Origin: Bacteroidales bacterium
GTDB lineage: Bacteria > Bacteroidota > Bacteroidia > Bacteroidales > VadinHA17
Reading direction: 5' to 3'
Length of the DNA stretch: 64,000 nt
Assembly (NCBI GenBank): GCA_016928075.1
Contig: JAFGLJ010000042.1
Span: 124,001-188,000, forward strand
In this document: in pieces, positions 36,276 through 46,310 of the stretch
Numbering within the stretch: position 1 is the stretch's first letter
Layout: each line of letters begins with the position of its first letter
Made by a program: the position numbers and the translations under genes
The notes under the pieces: generated by a model
What the model was told of the DNA's origin: nothing
What the model saw: the letters and a program-made list of their open reading frames with translations, nothing else
The model's database searches: none

Positions 36276-37532
36276 ATGCTATATTATCTTTTCAGATATC
36301 TTGAATCATTAAATATTCCCGGGGCAGGGGTTTTTGAGTATATCTCCTTCCGCTCGGCGGCAGCAGTTATTACCTCGCTCCTGATATCACTCCTTGTAGG
36401 TAAAAGGGTTATAAACTATTTGCAGCGCATGCAGGTGGGAGAGGTTGTGCGCCAACTGGGTCTTGAGGATCAGTATAAGAAGGAAGGAACACCTTCAATG
36501 GGAGGGCTCATAATACTTGCTTCCATAATTATCCCGACGCTATTGTTTGCCAGACTCGATAATATATATGTAATCTTAATGCTCGTAACTACATTCTGGC
36601 TGGGGTTAATAGGTTTTCTTGATGATTATATCAAAATTTTCAAAAAGAATAAAGGGGGACTTGCGGGCAAATTCAAAATAATAGGCCAGCTGGCACTGGG
36701 TTTGATCGTGGGTGTGACATTATTGTTCAGTGATCAGGTAGTGGTACGCGAGATCGTTGCTGCTGAGGAACTGAATATCACTCAGACTGCGGAATACCTT
36801 CAGGCTGCCAATATAGATCAGACCGGCGAATATGTAACCAATGATATTAAATGCACAAAGACCACCATCCCTTTTGTTAAAAATAATGAATTTGACTATT
36901 CATGGCTTGTTCCATTTATTAAAAAAGAACACAGACAGACTGCCGGCTGGGTGGTTTTCATTATAGTGGCCACGATTATTGTGATCGGAGTATCAAATGG
37001 CGCTAATCTTACTGACGGTCTCGATGGCCTGGCAACAGGTACTTCGTCAATTATAGGAGTAACCCTCGGAGTGCTGGCATATGTTTCGGGCAATATAATC
37101 TATGCCGATTACCTGAATATTATGTACATCCCTTACACAGGTGAACTTGTGATATTTGCCAGTGCCTTAATTGGTGCAACCATTGGTTTCCTCTGGTATA
37201 ATTCTTACCCTGCGCAGGTATTCATGGGCGACACCGGCAGCCTGGCACTGGGTGGAATAATTGCGGTTTTTGCAATAGTAATAAGGAAGGAGCTTCTGAT
37301 ACCTATATTCTGCGGGATATTCCTGGCTGAGAGTCTTTCTGTAATGATACAGGTGAGCTGGTTTAAGAGAACGAGAAAAAGAACCGGGGAAGGTAAGAGG
37401 GTTTTCCTGATGGCCCCATTGCATCATCATTACCAGATGAAAGGTTATACTGAGCCTAAAATAGTAACAAGATTCTGGATAGTGGCCATAATGCTGGCGG
37501 TACTGAGTGTTGTAACATTAAAAATCAGGTAA
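36276..37532 (+). CDS. mraY: Phospho-MurNAc-pentapeptide transferase MraY
   Basis: 418 residues with about ten membrane helices. Makes lipid I on undecaprenyl phosphate. Motifs: [32 protein letters not shown] (catalytic aspartates), [16 protein letters not shown], and the C-terminal [12 protein letters not shown] loop of about 60 residues (155-215) between helices is longer than in E. coli and appears normal for the phylum, as does the total length. Confidence 0.95.
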   Translation: MLYYLFRYLESLNIPGAGVFEYISFRSAAAVITSLLISLLVGKRVINYLQRMQVGEVVRQLGLEDQYKKEGTPSMGGLIILASIIIPTLLFARLDNIYVILMLVTTFWLGLIGFLDDYIKIFKKNKGGLAGKFKIIGQLALGLIVGVTLLFSDQVVVREIVAAEELNITQTAEYLQAANIDQTGEYVTNDIKCTKTTIPFVKNNEFDYSWLVPFIKKEHRQTAGWVVFIIVATIIVIGVSNGANLTDGLDGLATGTSSIIGVTLGVLAYVSGNIIYADYLNIMYIPYTGELVIFASALIGATIGFLWYNSYPAQVFMGDTGSLALGGIIAVFAIVIRKELLIPIFCGIFLAESLSVMIQVSWFKRTRKRTGEGKRVFLMAPLHHHYQMKGYTEPKIVTRFWIVAIMLAVLSVVTLKIR

Positions 37533-38872
37533 TGAAAGACAGACTTGTCATACTGGGTGCAGGTGAAAGTGGTACGGGATCAGCCATCCTGGCTGTCAGG
37601 CAGGGGTATGATGTCTTTGTGTCTGATATTGGAATTATTAAAGACAGGTACAGGAAAGACCTTAAGGCATATAATATTGATTTTGAAGAGGGGAAACATG
37701 ATATCAGCAGGCTTTTACAAGCCGATCTTGTGGTGAAAAGCCCCGGCATACCCGATGATAAATCACCGGTACTGGAATTAATTAATGCAGGAATAAAGGT
37801 GATATCAGAGATTGAATTTGCCGGAAGGTTTACAGATGCAAAAAAAATATGCATTACAGGCAGCAATGGTAAAACGACCACTACAAATCTGATATATGAA
37901 ATATTAAAAAGAGCATGTTTTAATGTTGGACTGGCAGGCAATGTGGGTAATTCATTTGCACGCCAGGTAGCTAATAATCAATATGATTATTATGTTATCG
38001 AGTTGAGCAGCTTTCAGCTTGACGGAATGTACGACTTCAAAGCTGATATAGCCGTTCTGTTGAATATAACACCTGACCATCTGGACAGGTATAGAAATAC
38101 TTTCCAGGATTATATTGATTCGAAATTCAGGATAATAAATAATCAGACGGGTAATGATTATTTTATCTTCTGGGCTGATGACCCCGTTATTAGGCAGGAG
38201 CTTGCATTTCGCTCCCCGAAGGTCCATTTACTGCCATTCTCTGCGGAAAAGACAGATGGTATGGCAGGATATATTGATAATGATACTCTAACCCTTTCCA
38301 TTCACAATAAAACCGAAGAAATTATGACTATTCATGACCTGGCACTTAAAGGCCGCCATAATACTTATAACTCTATGGCAGCTGCAATAGCAGGTAAAAT
38401 ACTGAACATAAGAAAGGAAATAATCAGGGAGAGTCTTGCTGATTTCCAGGGCGTGGAGCACCGACTGGAAACTGTTATTGCAGTACATGGCATAAACTTT
38501 ATTAATGACTCAAAAGCTACGAATGTAAATTCTGCATGGTATGCCTTGGAGTGTATGACAAGCAAGGTAGTCTGGATAGCAGGGGGTATTGATAAGGGGA
38601 ACGATTATTCCGAACTGCACAAGCTGGCAAAGAAAAAAATAAAGGCTATCGTGTGCCTTGGCAAAGATAACAGCAAAATAATCGATGCTTTCAAAGGAAT
38701 AGTGCCGACTATAGTTGAAACAAAGTCGATGAACGAGGCCGTAAGATCGGCTTACTACCTGGCATCAACCGGCGATACAGTATTGCTTTCACCTGCCTGC
38801 GCAAGCTTCGATCTTTTCGAAAACTTCGAAGACCGTGGAAGGCAATTTAAAGAAGCGGTAAGGAACCTTTAA
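37532..38872 (+). CDS. murD: UDP-MurNAc-L-alanine:D-glutamate ligase MurD
   Basis: 446 residues. N-terminal Rossmann-like domain (LVILGAGESGTGSAILA), ATP-binding ITGSNGKTTTTNLI, and the C-terminal GVEHRLETV with NDSKATNVNSAWYAL. It adds D-glutamate to UDP-MurNAc-L-Ala in the cytoplasm. The start shares one base with the mraY stop (TAATG), so the two genes are coupled. Confidence 0.95.
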   Translation: MKDRLVILGAGESGTGSAILAVRQGYDVFVSDIGIIKDRYRKDLKAYNIDFEEGKHDISRLLQADLVVKSPGIPDDKSPVLELINAGIKVISEIEFAGRFTDAKKICITGSNGKTTTTNLIYEILKRACFNVGLAGNVGNSFARQVANNQYDYYVIELSSFQLDGMYDFKADIAVLLNITPDHLDRYRNTFQDYIDSKFRIINNQTGNDYFIFWADDPVIRQELAFRSPKVHLLPFSAEKTDGMAGYIDNDTLTLSIHNKTEEIMTIHDLALKGRHNTYNSMAAAIAGKILNIRKEIIRESLADFQGVEHRLETVIAVHGINFINDSKATNVNSAWYALECMTSKVVWIAGGIDKGNDYSELHKLAKKKIKAIVCLGKDNSKIIDAFKGIVPTIVETKSMNEAVRSAYYLASTGDTVLLSPACASFDLFENFEDRGRQFKEAVRNL

Positions 38873-38884
38873 TAATGCGCTGAT

Positions 38885-40096
38885 ATGAAGACAGTTTTTG
38901 GTGGTTTATTCAAGGGAGACAGGGTCGTATGGGGATTGATAGTGGTATTCATGATCTATTCCCTGCTTGCTGTTTACAGCTCTTCTGTTAGTGTTGCATT
39001 TTCAAGACATGGAGGTGACACTACTTTCTTCCTGAAGTCACAGGCAATGATGCTTATTTTCTGCCTTTTTATTATAACTGTGACCCACCATCTGCCATAC
39101 CGAATATATTCATCACTGGCAGGGTTTATTCTCTTTGTAGCCATAATATTGTTGATAATTACCCTGATTTTCCCGGTTAGGATAAACGAAGCTTCAAGGT
39201 GGATAATGATTCCGGGTACGGGATTTATGATACAGACATCAGATCTGGCGAAAGTGGCTTTGATAATATACCTGGCTCGTATGCTTTCTCAGAACCAGCA
39301 TAACCTGAAGGATTTCAAACTAATGACCAGGATTATGATAGTGCCGGTGGCAATAGTCTGTGCCCTTATAATGCCTGAGAACCTGTCAACTGCAGTTATG
39401 ATCTTCTGTATGTCACTGCTTATAATGTTTATTGGAAGAATGCCGGTGAAATATCTTTTTGCCTGGATGGGTCTGGCAATAGCTGCCATAGTAGTTTTTG
39501 CCTTACTCCTTGATGCTGTATCGGAAAACAACAGGGTTTCGGTATGGAAGGGCAGGCTGGAGAATTATGTAAAGGGAGAAAATGACAGTGACGCTGATTA
39601 CCAGGCAAACCAGGCAAAGATAGCCATAGCTACAGGAGGGCTTATAGGCAAAGCTCCGGGTAACAGTGTGCAAAGGAATATGCTGCCACAATCAAATTCT
39701 GATTTCATTTTTGCTATAATAATTGAAGAGTACGGGTTGATATTCGGGGCCCTGCCTGTATTGTTCGTGTACCTTATATTGCTCTTCAGGGGTATAGCCA
39801 TAGCACGCAAATGTGAAACAGCTTTCCCGGCATTCCTTGTGCTTGGTCTTACTGTAATGCTTGTAACCCAGGCAATGATAAACATGGCAGTGGCTGTAGG
39901 ACTGTTACCGGTTACAGGACAGACACTCCCGATGATAAGCTGGGGTAGAACATCTATGGTTGTATCAAGCTTTTCACTTGGTGCAATATTAGGGGTAAGC
40001 CGTGTAGTCAGGGCTAAAGCCCAAAGCGAGGAAGTTATTGATTCAGAGCAGGAAGACCCGGGTGATGGATTAATATATGAAACTGCAAATGGCTAA
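38885..40096 (+). CDS. ftsW: Lipid II polymerase FtsW (SEDS family)
   Basis: 403 residues with about ten membrane helices. SEDS signatures: YSLLAVYSSS at the N terminus, QTSDLAKVALIIYLARML, MPENLSTAVMI, the periplasmic loop with QANQAKIAIATGGLIGKAPG, DFIFAIIIEEYGL, and GLLPVTGQTLPMISWGRTSM. It polymerises glycan strands with FtsI at the septum. The end overlaps murG. Confidence 0.94.
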   Translation: MKTVFGGLFKGDRVVWGLIVVFMIYSLLAVYSSSVSVAFSRHGGDTTFFLKSQAMMLIFCLFIITVTHHLPYRIYSSLAGFILFVAIILLIITLIFPVRINEASRWIMIPGTGFMIQTSDLAKVALIIYLARMLSQNQHNLKDFKLMTRIMIVPVAIVCALIMPENLSTAVMIFCMSLLIMFIGRMPVKYLFAWMGLAIAAIVVFALLLDAVSENNRVSVWKGRLENYVKGENDSDADYQANQAKIAIATGGLIGKAPGNSVQRNMLPQSNSDFIFAIIIEEYGLIFGALPVLFVYLILLFRGIAIARKCETAFPAFLVLGLTVMLVTQAMINMAVAVGLLPVTGQTLPMISWGRTSMVVSSFSLGAILGVSRVVRAKAQSEEVIDSEQEDPGDGLIYETANG

Positions 40097-41183
40097 GAGA
40101 ATAATCATAAGTGGTGGAGGTACGGGAGGACATGTTTTTCCCGCCATTTCAATTGCCAATGCCCTGAAGAGTATTGATGAGAGTGTTATTATTCATTTTG
40201 TTGGTGCCCTGGGCAGGCTTGAAATGGCAAAAGTGCCCGAAGCAGGATATGAGATAACCGGATTGCCCGTTGCTGGATTTATGCGTAAAATAAGTTTTAA
40301 AAATATTAATGTATTGATAAAACTTATAAAGAGCCTCAGGAAGTCAAGAAAGATAATTAAAACTTTTAAACCGGATGTGGTGGTCGGTGTTGGAGGATAC
40401 GCCAGCGGCCCGGTTCTTAGGGTGGCAGGGAGAAAGGGTATCCCAACCCTTATACAGGAGCAGAACAGCTATGCAGGTATCACAAATAAACTGCTTGCAA
40501 AGAAGGCAAAACTGATATGTGTGGCTTACGAGGGGATGGAGAAATATTTCCCGGCAGAAAAAATTTTGCTGACAGGTAATCCGGTCAGAAAAGACCTGTA
40601 TGAACTGGGGAATAAAAGAGAAGAAGCGATATCCTATTTCGATCTTGAAGATAATATACCCATTGCTCTGGTATTGGGAGGTTCAGGTGGCAGCCGTACT
40701 ATCAATGAAAGCATTGCTGAAAAGCTTGGACAGCTAGAAAAAAATAAGATACAGGTAATATGGCAAACGGGAAAGCACTATTATGAAAGCATGAAGAAAT
40801 TTCATGGAGAATCATCAGTATCAATGGTCCATTTGCACGATTTTATAGATAGAATGGACCTTGCATATGCAGCAGCAGATATAATTGTGTCACGGGCCGG
40901 GGCAGGAACAATAGCAGAACTGACTATTGTTGGAAAGCCCGTTATCCTTATCCCTTCACCCAATGTTGCTGAAGATCACCAGACAAAGAATGCTTTGGCA
41001 CTGGCCGATAAAAACGCTGCCCTGATGCTGAGAGACAGTGAGTCAGTTGAGAAGCTTGCGGATACAATTATTAAACTGATAAAAGACACTCAAAAGAGAA
41101 GGATGCTGTCAGGAAATATTCAGTCAATGGCAATAAAAGATTCAGATGTAATTATCGCTCAAGAAATTTTAAAGCTTGCATAA
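40089..41183 (+). CDS. murG: UDP-GlcNAc transferase MurG (lipid II synthesis)
   Basis: 364 residues. Adds GlcNAc to lipid I at the inner face of the membrane. GGGTGGHVFPAISIA at the N terminus, QEQNSYAGITNKLL, VLGGSGGSRTINES, and RAGAGTIAELTIVGKPVILIPSP with the following EDHQTKNA for UDP-GlcNAc binding. The start at MAKRIIISGGG is chosen over an ATG 12 bases upstream because the glycine loop normally sits within the first 15 residues. It overlaps ftsW by 8 bases. Confidence 0.95.
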   Translation: MAKRIIISGGGTGGHVFPAISIANALKSIDESVIIHFVGALGRLEMAKVPEAGYEITGLPVAGFMRKISFKNINVLIKLIKSLRKSRKIIKTFKPDVVVGVGGYASGPVLRVAGRKGIPTLIQEQNSYAGITNKLLAKKAKLICVAYEGMEKYFPAEKILLTGNPVRKDLYELGNKREEAISYFDLEDNIPIALVLGGSGGSRTINESIAEKLGQLEKNKIQVIWQTGKHYYESMKKFHGESSVSMVHLHDFIDRMDLAYAAADIIVSRAGAGTIAELTIVGKPVILIPSPNVAEDHQTKNALALADKNAALMLRDSESVEKLADTIIKLIKDTQKRRMLSGNIQSMAIKDSDVIIAQEILKLA

Positions 41184-42565
41184 TGATAGATTTCAGTAAA
41201 ATATCGCATGTTTGGATGATTGGTATAGGGGGTATCGGCATGAGTGCCCTTGCGCGATATTTTGCAGCCGGCGGGTTCCTTGTAGGGGGGTATGACAGAG
41301 CTGAATCGTCATTAACAGGGGCACTGATTTCTGAAGGTATATTGGTAATATACAAAGATGATCCGCATGAAATTCCCGGGGATTTTCTCAGGGAAGATAA
41401 AACACTTGTTATATATACACCTGCTGTCTCACCTTATAACAAAATATCAACCTACTTCAGGGAAAAAGGTTTCAGGATGCATAAGAGAGCTGAGATTCTT
41501 GGCATAATATCCCGGAAAAGTCGCTCTATTGCCATAGCAGGTACTCATGGAAAAACATCTGTAACTACTATTACCGCGCATTTGTTAAAACAATCCAATA
41601 TTGATTGTTCTGCATTCCTTGGAGGGATTTCGAAAAATTACCGGACAAATCTGCTTACAGGTGGAAGTAATATAACGGTGATGGAGGCTGATGAATTCGA
41701 CAGGTCTTTTCATTACCTCAGCCCTGAAATGGCTCTTATCACTTCAATGGATGCTGATCACCTTGACATTTATGGCAGTTTTGACAATATGGTAAAAGCG
41801 TACGTTGAGTTTGCCGGGAAGATAAAAAATGATGGGATATTGATTCTGAATGAAAAAATTGCAGGTAGTTTTTGCAAACCTGACAATATAAAAATATATA
41901 CATATGGATTGAATCCAGCGTCTGATTTCCATTTGTCGGACATCTCAAAAGATAATGATGTTTACAGCTTCAGTGTTACTACACCCTGGGGCATTATTGA
42001 TGAGCTGAGTCTCCTGATCCCCGGTAAAATGAATGTCGAAAACTCAATTGGAGCCATTGCACTGGCAAAACTGGCAGGGGTTAGTGATAAGGATATAAGA
42101 AAAGCTCTTTTTTACTACAAAGGGGTATTCAGAAGGTTTGATGTAAGGATAAACAGTGATAGACTAATATATATTGACGATTACGCACATCATCCCCAGG
42201 AGTTGAAATACTGCATCGAATCGGTCAGGGAGTTTTATGGCAAGAAGAAGATAACAGGCATATTTCAGCCTCATCTTTTTACAAGGACACGGGATCTTGC
42301 TGATGCATTTGCTGATGCCCTTGATAAACTCGACAGGGCAATATTACTGCCTGTTTACCCTGCACGTGAAGAACCGATTGAAGGAGTTAATTCGGGGATG
42401 ATATGTGACAGGATGAAACTTAAAGATAGAATACTGGCAGAAAAAGATGACCTGCCGGCATTACTGAAGGATGATAAGTCTGATATAGTGCTTACACTGG
42501 GTGCAGGTGATATTGACAGGCTGGTTGAGCCTATTGAAAATATATTATTGGAGAGATTAGGATGA
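41183..42565 (+). CDS. murC: UDP-MurNAc:L-alanine ligase MurC
   Basis: 460 residues. First amino-acid ligase of the stem peptide. GIGGIGMSALARYF at the N terminus, the ATP loop GTHGKTSVTTITAHLL, EADEFDRSF, DYAHHPQELK and FQPHLFTRTRDL. The start overlaps the murG stop by one base (TAATG). Confidence 0.95.
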   Translation: MIDFSKISHVWMIGIGGIGMSALARYFAAGGFLVGGYDRAESSLTGALISEGILVIYKDDPHEIPGDFLREDKTLVIYTPAVSPYNKISTYFREKGFRMHKRAEILGIISRKSRSIAIAGTHGKTSVTTITAHLLKQSNIDCSAFLGGISKNYRTNLLTGGSNITVMEADEFDRSFHYLSPEMALITSMDADHLDIYGSFDNMVKAYVEFAGKIKNDGILILNEKIAGSFCKPDNIKIYTYGLNPASDFHLSDISKDNDVYSFSVTTPWGIIDELSLLIPGKMNVENSIGAIALAKLAGVSDKDIRKALFYYKGVFRRFDVRINSDRLIYIDDYAHHPQELKYCIESVREFYGKKKITGIFQPHLFTRTRDLADAFADALDKLDRAILLPVYPAREEPIEGVNSGMICDRMKLKDRILAEKDDLPALLKDDKSDIVLTLGAGDIDRLVEPIENILLERLG

Positions 42566-43335
42566 AAGTGATCGGGAAAATATGGTGGTTGCCACTGGTC
42601 ATATACATGATCGTTATGCCTTCATTTATGTCTGATAAATTCAATAATGAAGTGTGCAGGGAGATAAGAATTTCAATTATCGATTCTGCTGATTACAGGT
42701 TTATTACACCCGGGAAACTGCTCTCGAGAATACAGACTGAAAACATGAAAATACTGGGTGCGGGGCTCAGGAACATCGACCTGGAAAGACTGGAGAATAA
42801 CCTGGCCGGGCTGCGTGAGCTTGAATCCCTGGAGGTGTATACCACTGCTGACGGTATTTTGCATGTCGAGGCAGATCAGCGTGATCCTGTGATGAGAGTG
42901 ATAACCGCATGGGGAAATAATTACTATATCGATAAATATGGCTTTGTTATTCCTCATAGTGACAGGTATACTCCACGCCTGATTGTGGTGTCAGGAAATA
43001 TTGAAGTGCCTGATAATTGCATCATGGGAGAAAGCATACTTAATCAGGATGAAAATTTACCGGTAAGACAGTCTTTCAGGATGGTTCAATATGTAAATGG
43101 AGATGAATTCTGGAGCAGGTTTATTGAACAGATATGGATAAATGAAAAAGGTGAATTTGAACTGGTGCCGAGGATAGGTGAGCATATAGTAAAATTTGGC
43201 AGTGTGGAGGATTATGAATGGAAATTCAGGGTTTTGAGAGCATTTTACAAGGAAAAAATAGCCGTTGCAGGATGGGATAAATATAAAGAGATAGACATGC
43301 GTTTCAAAGGACAATTAGTATGTACAAAAAAATAA
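42562..43335 (+). CDS. ftsQ: Cell division protein FtsQ
   Basis: 257 residues with an N-terminal membrane helix (about 5-22, IWWLPLVIYMIVMPSFM) and a periplasmic part with a POTRA-like region (ITPGKLLSRIQTENMKIL, LERLENNLAGLRELESLEVYTTADGILHVEADQRDPVMRV) and a FtsQ-type beta domain. Identification rests on position between murC and ftsA and on topology. It bridges FtsL to the rest of the divisome. It overlaps the murC stop by 4 bases. Confidence 0.88.
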   Translation: MKVIGKIWWLPLVIYMIVMPSFMSDKFNNEVCREIRISIIDSADYRFITPGKLLSRIQTENMKILGAGLRNIDLERLENNLAGLRELESLEVYTTADGILHVEADQRDPVMRVITAWGNNYYIDKYGFVIPHSDRYTPRLIVVSGNIEVPDNCIMGESILNQDENLPVRQSFRMVQYVNGDEFWSRFIEQIWINEKGEFELVPRIGEHIVKFGSVEDYEWKFRVLRAFYKEKIAVAGWDKYKEIDMRFKGQLVCTKK

Positions 43336-43371
43336 TAATCTACAGTTAAACCATATCATATTGATTAAGTT

Positions 43372-44721
43372 ATGAATAATAATGAACAGTATGTTGCAGC
43401 AATTGACATTGGAACTACCAAGATAGTATCCATTGTTGGGAAAAAAAATCCTAACGGTAAAATTGAAATCCTTGGTCTGAGCAAGGCCCCTTCCAACGGT
43501 GTAAAAAGAGGCGTGGTGCTGAATATCGAGGAAACCGTAAGCGCCATTGAACGTACGGTGGCTGATGTACAGCAGCGATCGGGGATAGTATTCAATGACG
43601 TCTTCGTAGGCATAGCCGGTCAGCATATTAAAAGCATGAAAAGCCGTGGGTATATCAACCGTGATTCTGTTGATGATGAAATAACCAAGGATGATGTTTT
43701 CAACCTGACCCAGGATATGCATAAGATTCCCATTGAAATCGGGGAGGAAATAATACATGTAATACCACAGAATTTCATTGTTGATAATGAGACGGGTGTT
43801 AAAAATCCCATTGGTATGTGTGGTAAAAGGCTCGAAGCTAATTTCCATATAGTTATAGGCCAGGTTGCTTCAGCTAAAAATATTGAGAAATGTATCAGGA
43901 AGTCCGGACTTAACGTCAAGGATCTGATACTTGAGCCTCTGGCTTCGTCAGATGCAGTACTCACTGATGATGAAAAAGAGGCGGGAGTGGTGCTTGTTGA
44001 TATAGGCGGAGGGACAACCGACGTGGCTGTATATTATGATAATATCATAAGGCATACTGCCGTAATTCCCTTTGGTGGAAATGTTGTAACCAAGGATATT
44101 AAGGAGGGTTGCTCTATTCTGCAGAGGTATGCTGAACAACTTAAGGTTCAGTACGGATCAGCCCTGGGTGATATCGCTCCTGAAGATAAGGTGGTTTCTG
44201 TGCCGGGCATAAGCGGCAGAGATCCTAAAGAAATATCCTTCAAAAGCCTTGCTTATATTATTCAATCCAGGATGGAGGAGATAATAGATGCGGTGAATTT
44301 CGAAATGCAGGCATCGGGCTATGCCGATAAAATATCTGCAGGTATTGTTATAACAGGTGGCGGTGCAATGCTCAAGCATTTACCGCAGCTGGTAAAATTC
44401 AAAACAGCCATGGACGTCAGGATTGGATTACCGAATGAACACCTGGCCGGAAATTCAAGGGATGAAATAAATCAGCCTATGTTCGCAACGAGCGTCGGTT
44501 TGATATTGAGGGGATTCGATTACCTGGAAACTTATAAAAGTAATTTTAATGCCGGTGAGAAATCTGAAATGTCCGCAGATGAAGAAGAATTGTTCGAAAA
44601 AGTGAAAAGGGGAATCGATGAAGAAATACCGGACAATGCTGAAGGAAAGTTGAGCTGGGCAGAGAAATTTAAGAAAAGCCTGAGCAAGATGTTTGAAACA
44701 GAAGACCAGGATATAAGCTAA
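43372..44721 (+). CDS. ftsA: Cell division protein FtsA
   Basis: 449 residues, actin fold. Phosphate loop AAIDIGTTKIVSIVG, the 1C domain insertion, VLVDIGGGTTDVAVY, and ITGGGAMLKHL. The C terminus GKLSWAEKFKKSLSKMFE is an amphipathic helix suited to membrane attachment. It tethers FtsZ to the membrane. Confidence 0.95.
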   Translation: MNNNEQYVAAIDIGTTKIVSIVGKKNPNGKIEILGLSKAPSNGVKRGVVLNIEETVSAIERTVADVQQRSGIVFNDVFVGIAGQHIKSMKSRGYINRDSVDDEITKDDVFNLTQDMHKIPIEIGEEIIHVIPQNFIVDNETGVKNPIGMCGKRLEANFHIVIGQVASAKNIEKCIRKSGLNVKDLILEPLASSDAVLTDDEKEAGVVLVDIGGGTTDVAVYYDNIIRHTAVIPFGGNVVTKDIKEGCSILQRYAEQLKVQYGSALGDIAPEDKVVSVPGISGRDPKEISFKSLAYIIQSRMEEIIDAVNFEMQASGYADKISAGIVITGGGAMLKHLPQLVKFKTAMDVRIGLPNEHLAGNSRDEINQPMFATSVGLILRGFDYLETYKSNFNAGEKSEMSADEEELFEKVKRGIDEEIPDNAEGKLSWAEKFKKSLSKMFETEDQDIS

Positions 44722-44771
44722 TTATAAATACGCTGGCATACTGAAGTGAAAACCCTTAAATAACCATAGAC

Positions 44772-46223
44772 ATGTCTGACGAATTAATGAATTTTGATCT
44801 TCCTGTTGAAAGATCTTCAATAATTAAAGTCCTGGGAATAGGGGGTGGCGGTAATAATGCCGTAAACCATATGTATAACGAAGGTATTACCGACGTAAAT
44901 TTTGTTGTCTGTAATACCGATGCCCAGGCACTGGCCGAAAGCCCTGTACCTGTAAAAGTCCAGATAGGAGAGGACCTGACGGAAGGAAGAGGTGCGGGAA
45001 GCAAACCCGAAATAGGACGCAGAGCGGCAGAGGAAAATATTGACCAGGTGCTTAAAGCACTTGGAGGTAACACCCGGATGGTATTTATTACCACCGGGAT
45101 GGGTGGCGGTACAGGAACAGGAGCTGCCCCGGTTATTGCCCGGGCATGTAAAGAGGCCGGGCTGCTTACCATAGCAGTGGTGACAATACCTTTTAAATCG
45201 GAAGGTAAAATAAGGATAAAAAATGCTGTGCAGGGTATAAACGACCTTAAAGATCATGTCGATTCCCTGCTGGTTATTAATAATGAAAAGCTCAGGGAGA
45301 TATTCGGTGATCAGACAGTGTCAGTTGCTTTCGCAAAAGCCGACGATGTGCTTACAATAGCTGTGAAAGGAATAGCTGAAATAATAACTGTGGCAGGTTA
45401 TATAAATGTTGACTTCTCCGATGTTGAAACAGTTATGCGTGATTCCGGTGCCGCGGTTATGGGAACCGGATCATCATCAGGTGAAGACAGGGCTCTTAAC
45501 GCAATAGAAGAAGCAATATCATCCCCTCTGCTGAATTCCAATGATATTCACGGAGCTAAAAGTATACTTCTGAATATTACTACCGGCACTGGCGACCATG
45601 AACTCACAATGGATGAGCTGGGCGAGATAACGGATTTTATTTATGATGTGGCTTCAAACGACGCACTTATTATACGTGGACTTTCCAGAGATGAAAGCCT
45701 GAACGACAGGATATGCGTTACAGTTATTGCGACTGGATTCGAACCTAATAGCGTACTTGAACCTTACAGGTCAACCCCGAAAACTGAAAAAATAAACCTG
45801 GAAACAGGACAGGTGAGCATCAATGAAAAGGAAAAGAAAAAAGAGGAACCGGATACTATAAAGGTAAAAACAAAAAAGCCTGAGATATTTGATGATTATG
45901 AAAATGAAATACAGAGAAAACTTGAATTTGATTTTGTGGTTAAAGAAAAAACGGAAAGTAATGAACTGAATCATGGCGATGGCACACTTAGAAAAATAAA
46001 ACATATGCAGAATATCCTTAAAAATGAAGGCCTGTCGAACAAGACAATGAAGGAAAATATTGATGAATTTGAAGACGTGCCTGCTTTTATAAGGAAAAAA
46101 ATCAAGATAGAGAGCGACAAACGAAAAGACAAATCGGAAGTATCCAAATTCACACTGTCGGACGATGATGATGAACCTTCATTAAGGGAGGATAATGCTT
46201 ATCTGAATGATAATGTAGATTAG
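44772..46223 (+). CDS. ftsZ: Tubulin-like division GTPase FtsZ
   Basis: 483 residues. GTP loop GGGGNNAVNHM, tubulin signature GGGTGTGAAPVIA, and the synergy loop region VDFSDVETVM with DSGAAVMG. A charged linker of about 100 residues follows the core. The FtsA-binding peptide DVPAFIRKK appears near residue 435, followed by a further tail of about 40 residues ending SYL-like (NAYLNDNVD) rather than at the C terminus as in E. coli. Last gene of the dcw cluster. Confidence 0.96.
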   Translation: MSDELMNFDLPVERSSIIKVLGIGGGGNNAVNHMYNEGITDVNFVVCNTDAQALAESPVPVKVQIGEDLTEGRGAGSKPEIGRRAAEENIDQVLKALGGNTRMVFITTGMGGGTGTGAAPVIARACKEAGLLTIAVVTIPFKSEGKIRIKNAVQGINDLKDHVDSLLVINNEKLREIFGDQTVSVAFAKADDVLTIAVKGIAEIITVAGYINVDFSDVETVMRDSGAAVMGTGSSSGEDRALNAIEEAISSPLLNSNDIHGAKSILLNITTGTGDHELTMDELGEITDFIYDVASNDALIIRGLSRDESLNDRICVTVIATGFEPNSVLEPYRSTPKTEKINLETGQVSINEKEKKKEEPDTIKVKTKKPEIFDDYENEIQRKLEFDFVVKEKTESNELNHGDGTLRKIKHMQNILKNEGLSNKTMKENIDEFEDVPAFIRKKIKIESDKRKDKSEVSKFTLSDDDDEPSLREDNAYLNDNVD

Positions 46224-46249
46224 CTGATCTGGATTTAACTGTAGAACAG

Positions 46250-46282
46250 AAGGCAGGCCGACACAAACAGCCTGCCTTTTTT
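46250..46282 (+). terminator. Rho-independent terminator of the dcw cluster
   Basis: AAGGCAGGC (46250-46258) pairs perfectly with GCCTGCCTT (46270-46278) around an 11-nt loop, followed by a T-run. Confidence 0.9.
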
Positions 46283-46310
46283 CATGAGTTTTTATTTATC
46301 TTTGGAGACC

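Noticed and set aside
44817-45257. Long antisense reading frame across ftsZ
   Set aside because: Shadow of the GTPase core on the opposite strand; Cys/His-rich composition with no motif.
46297-46304. TATCTTTG as a promoter for the porin gene
   Set aside because: It lies only 6 bases before the ATG and overlaps the GGAG ribosome site; no -33 element is spaced correctly.
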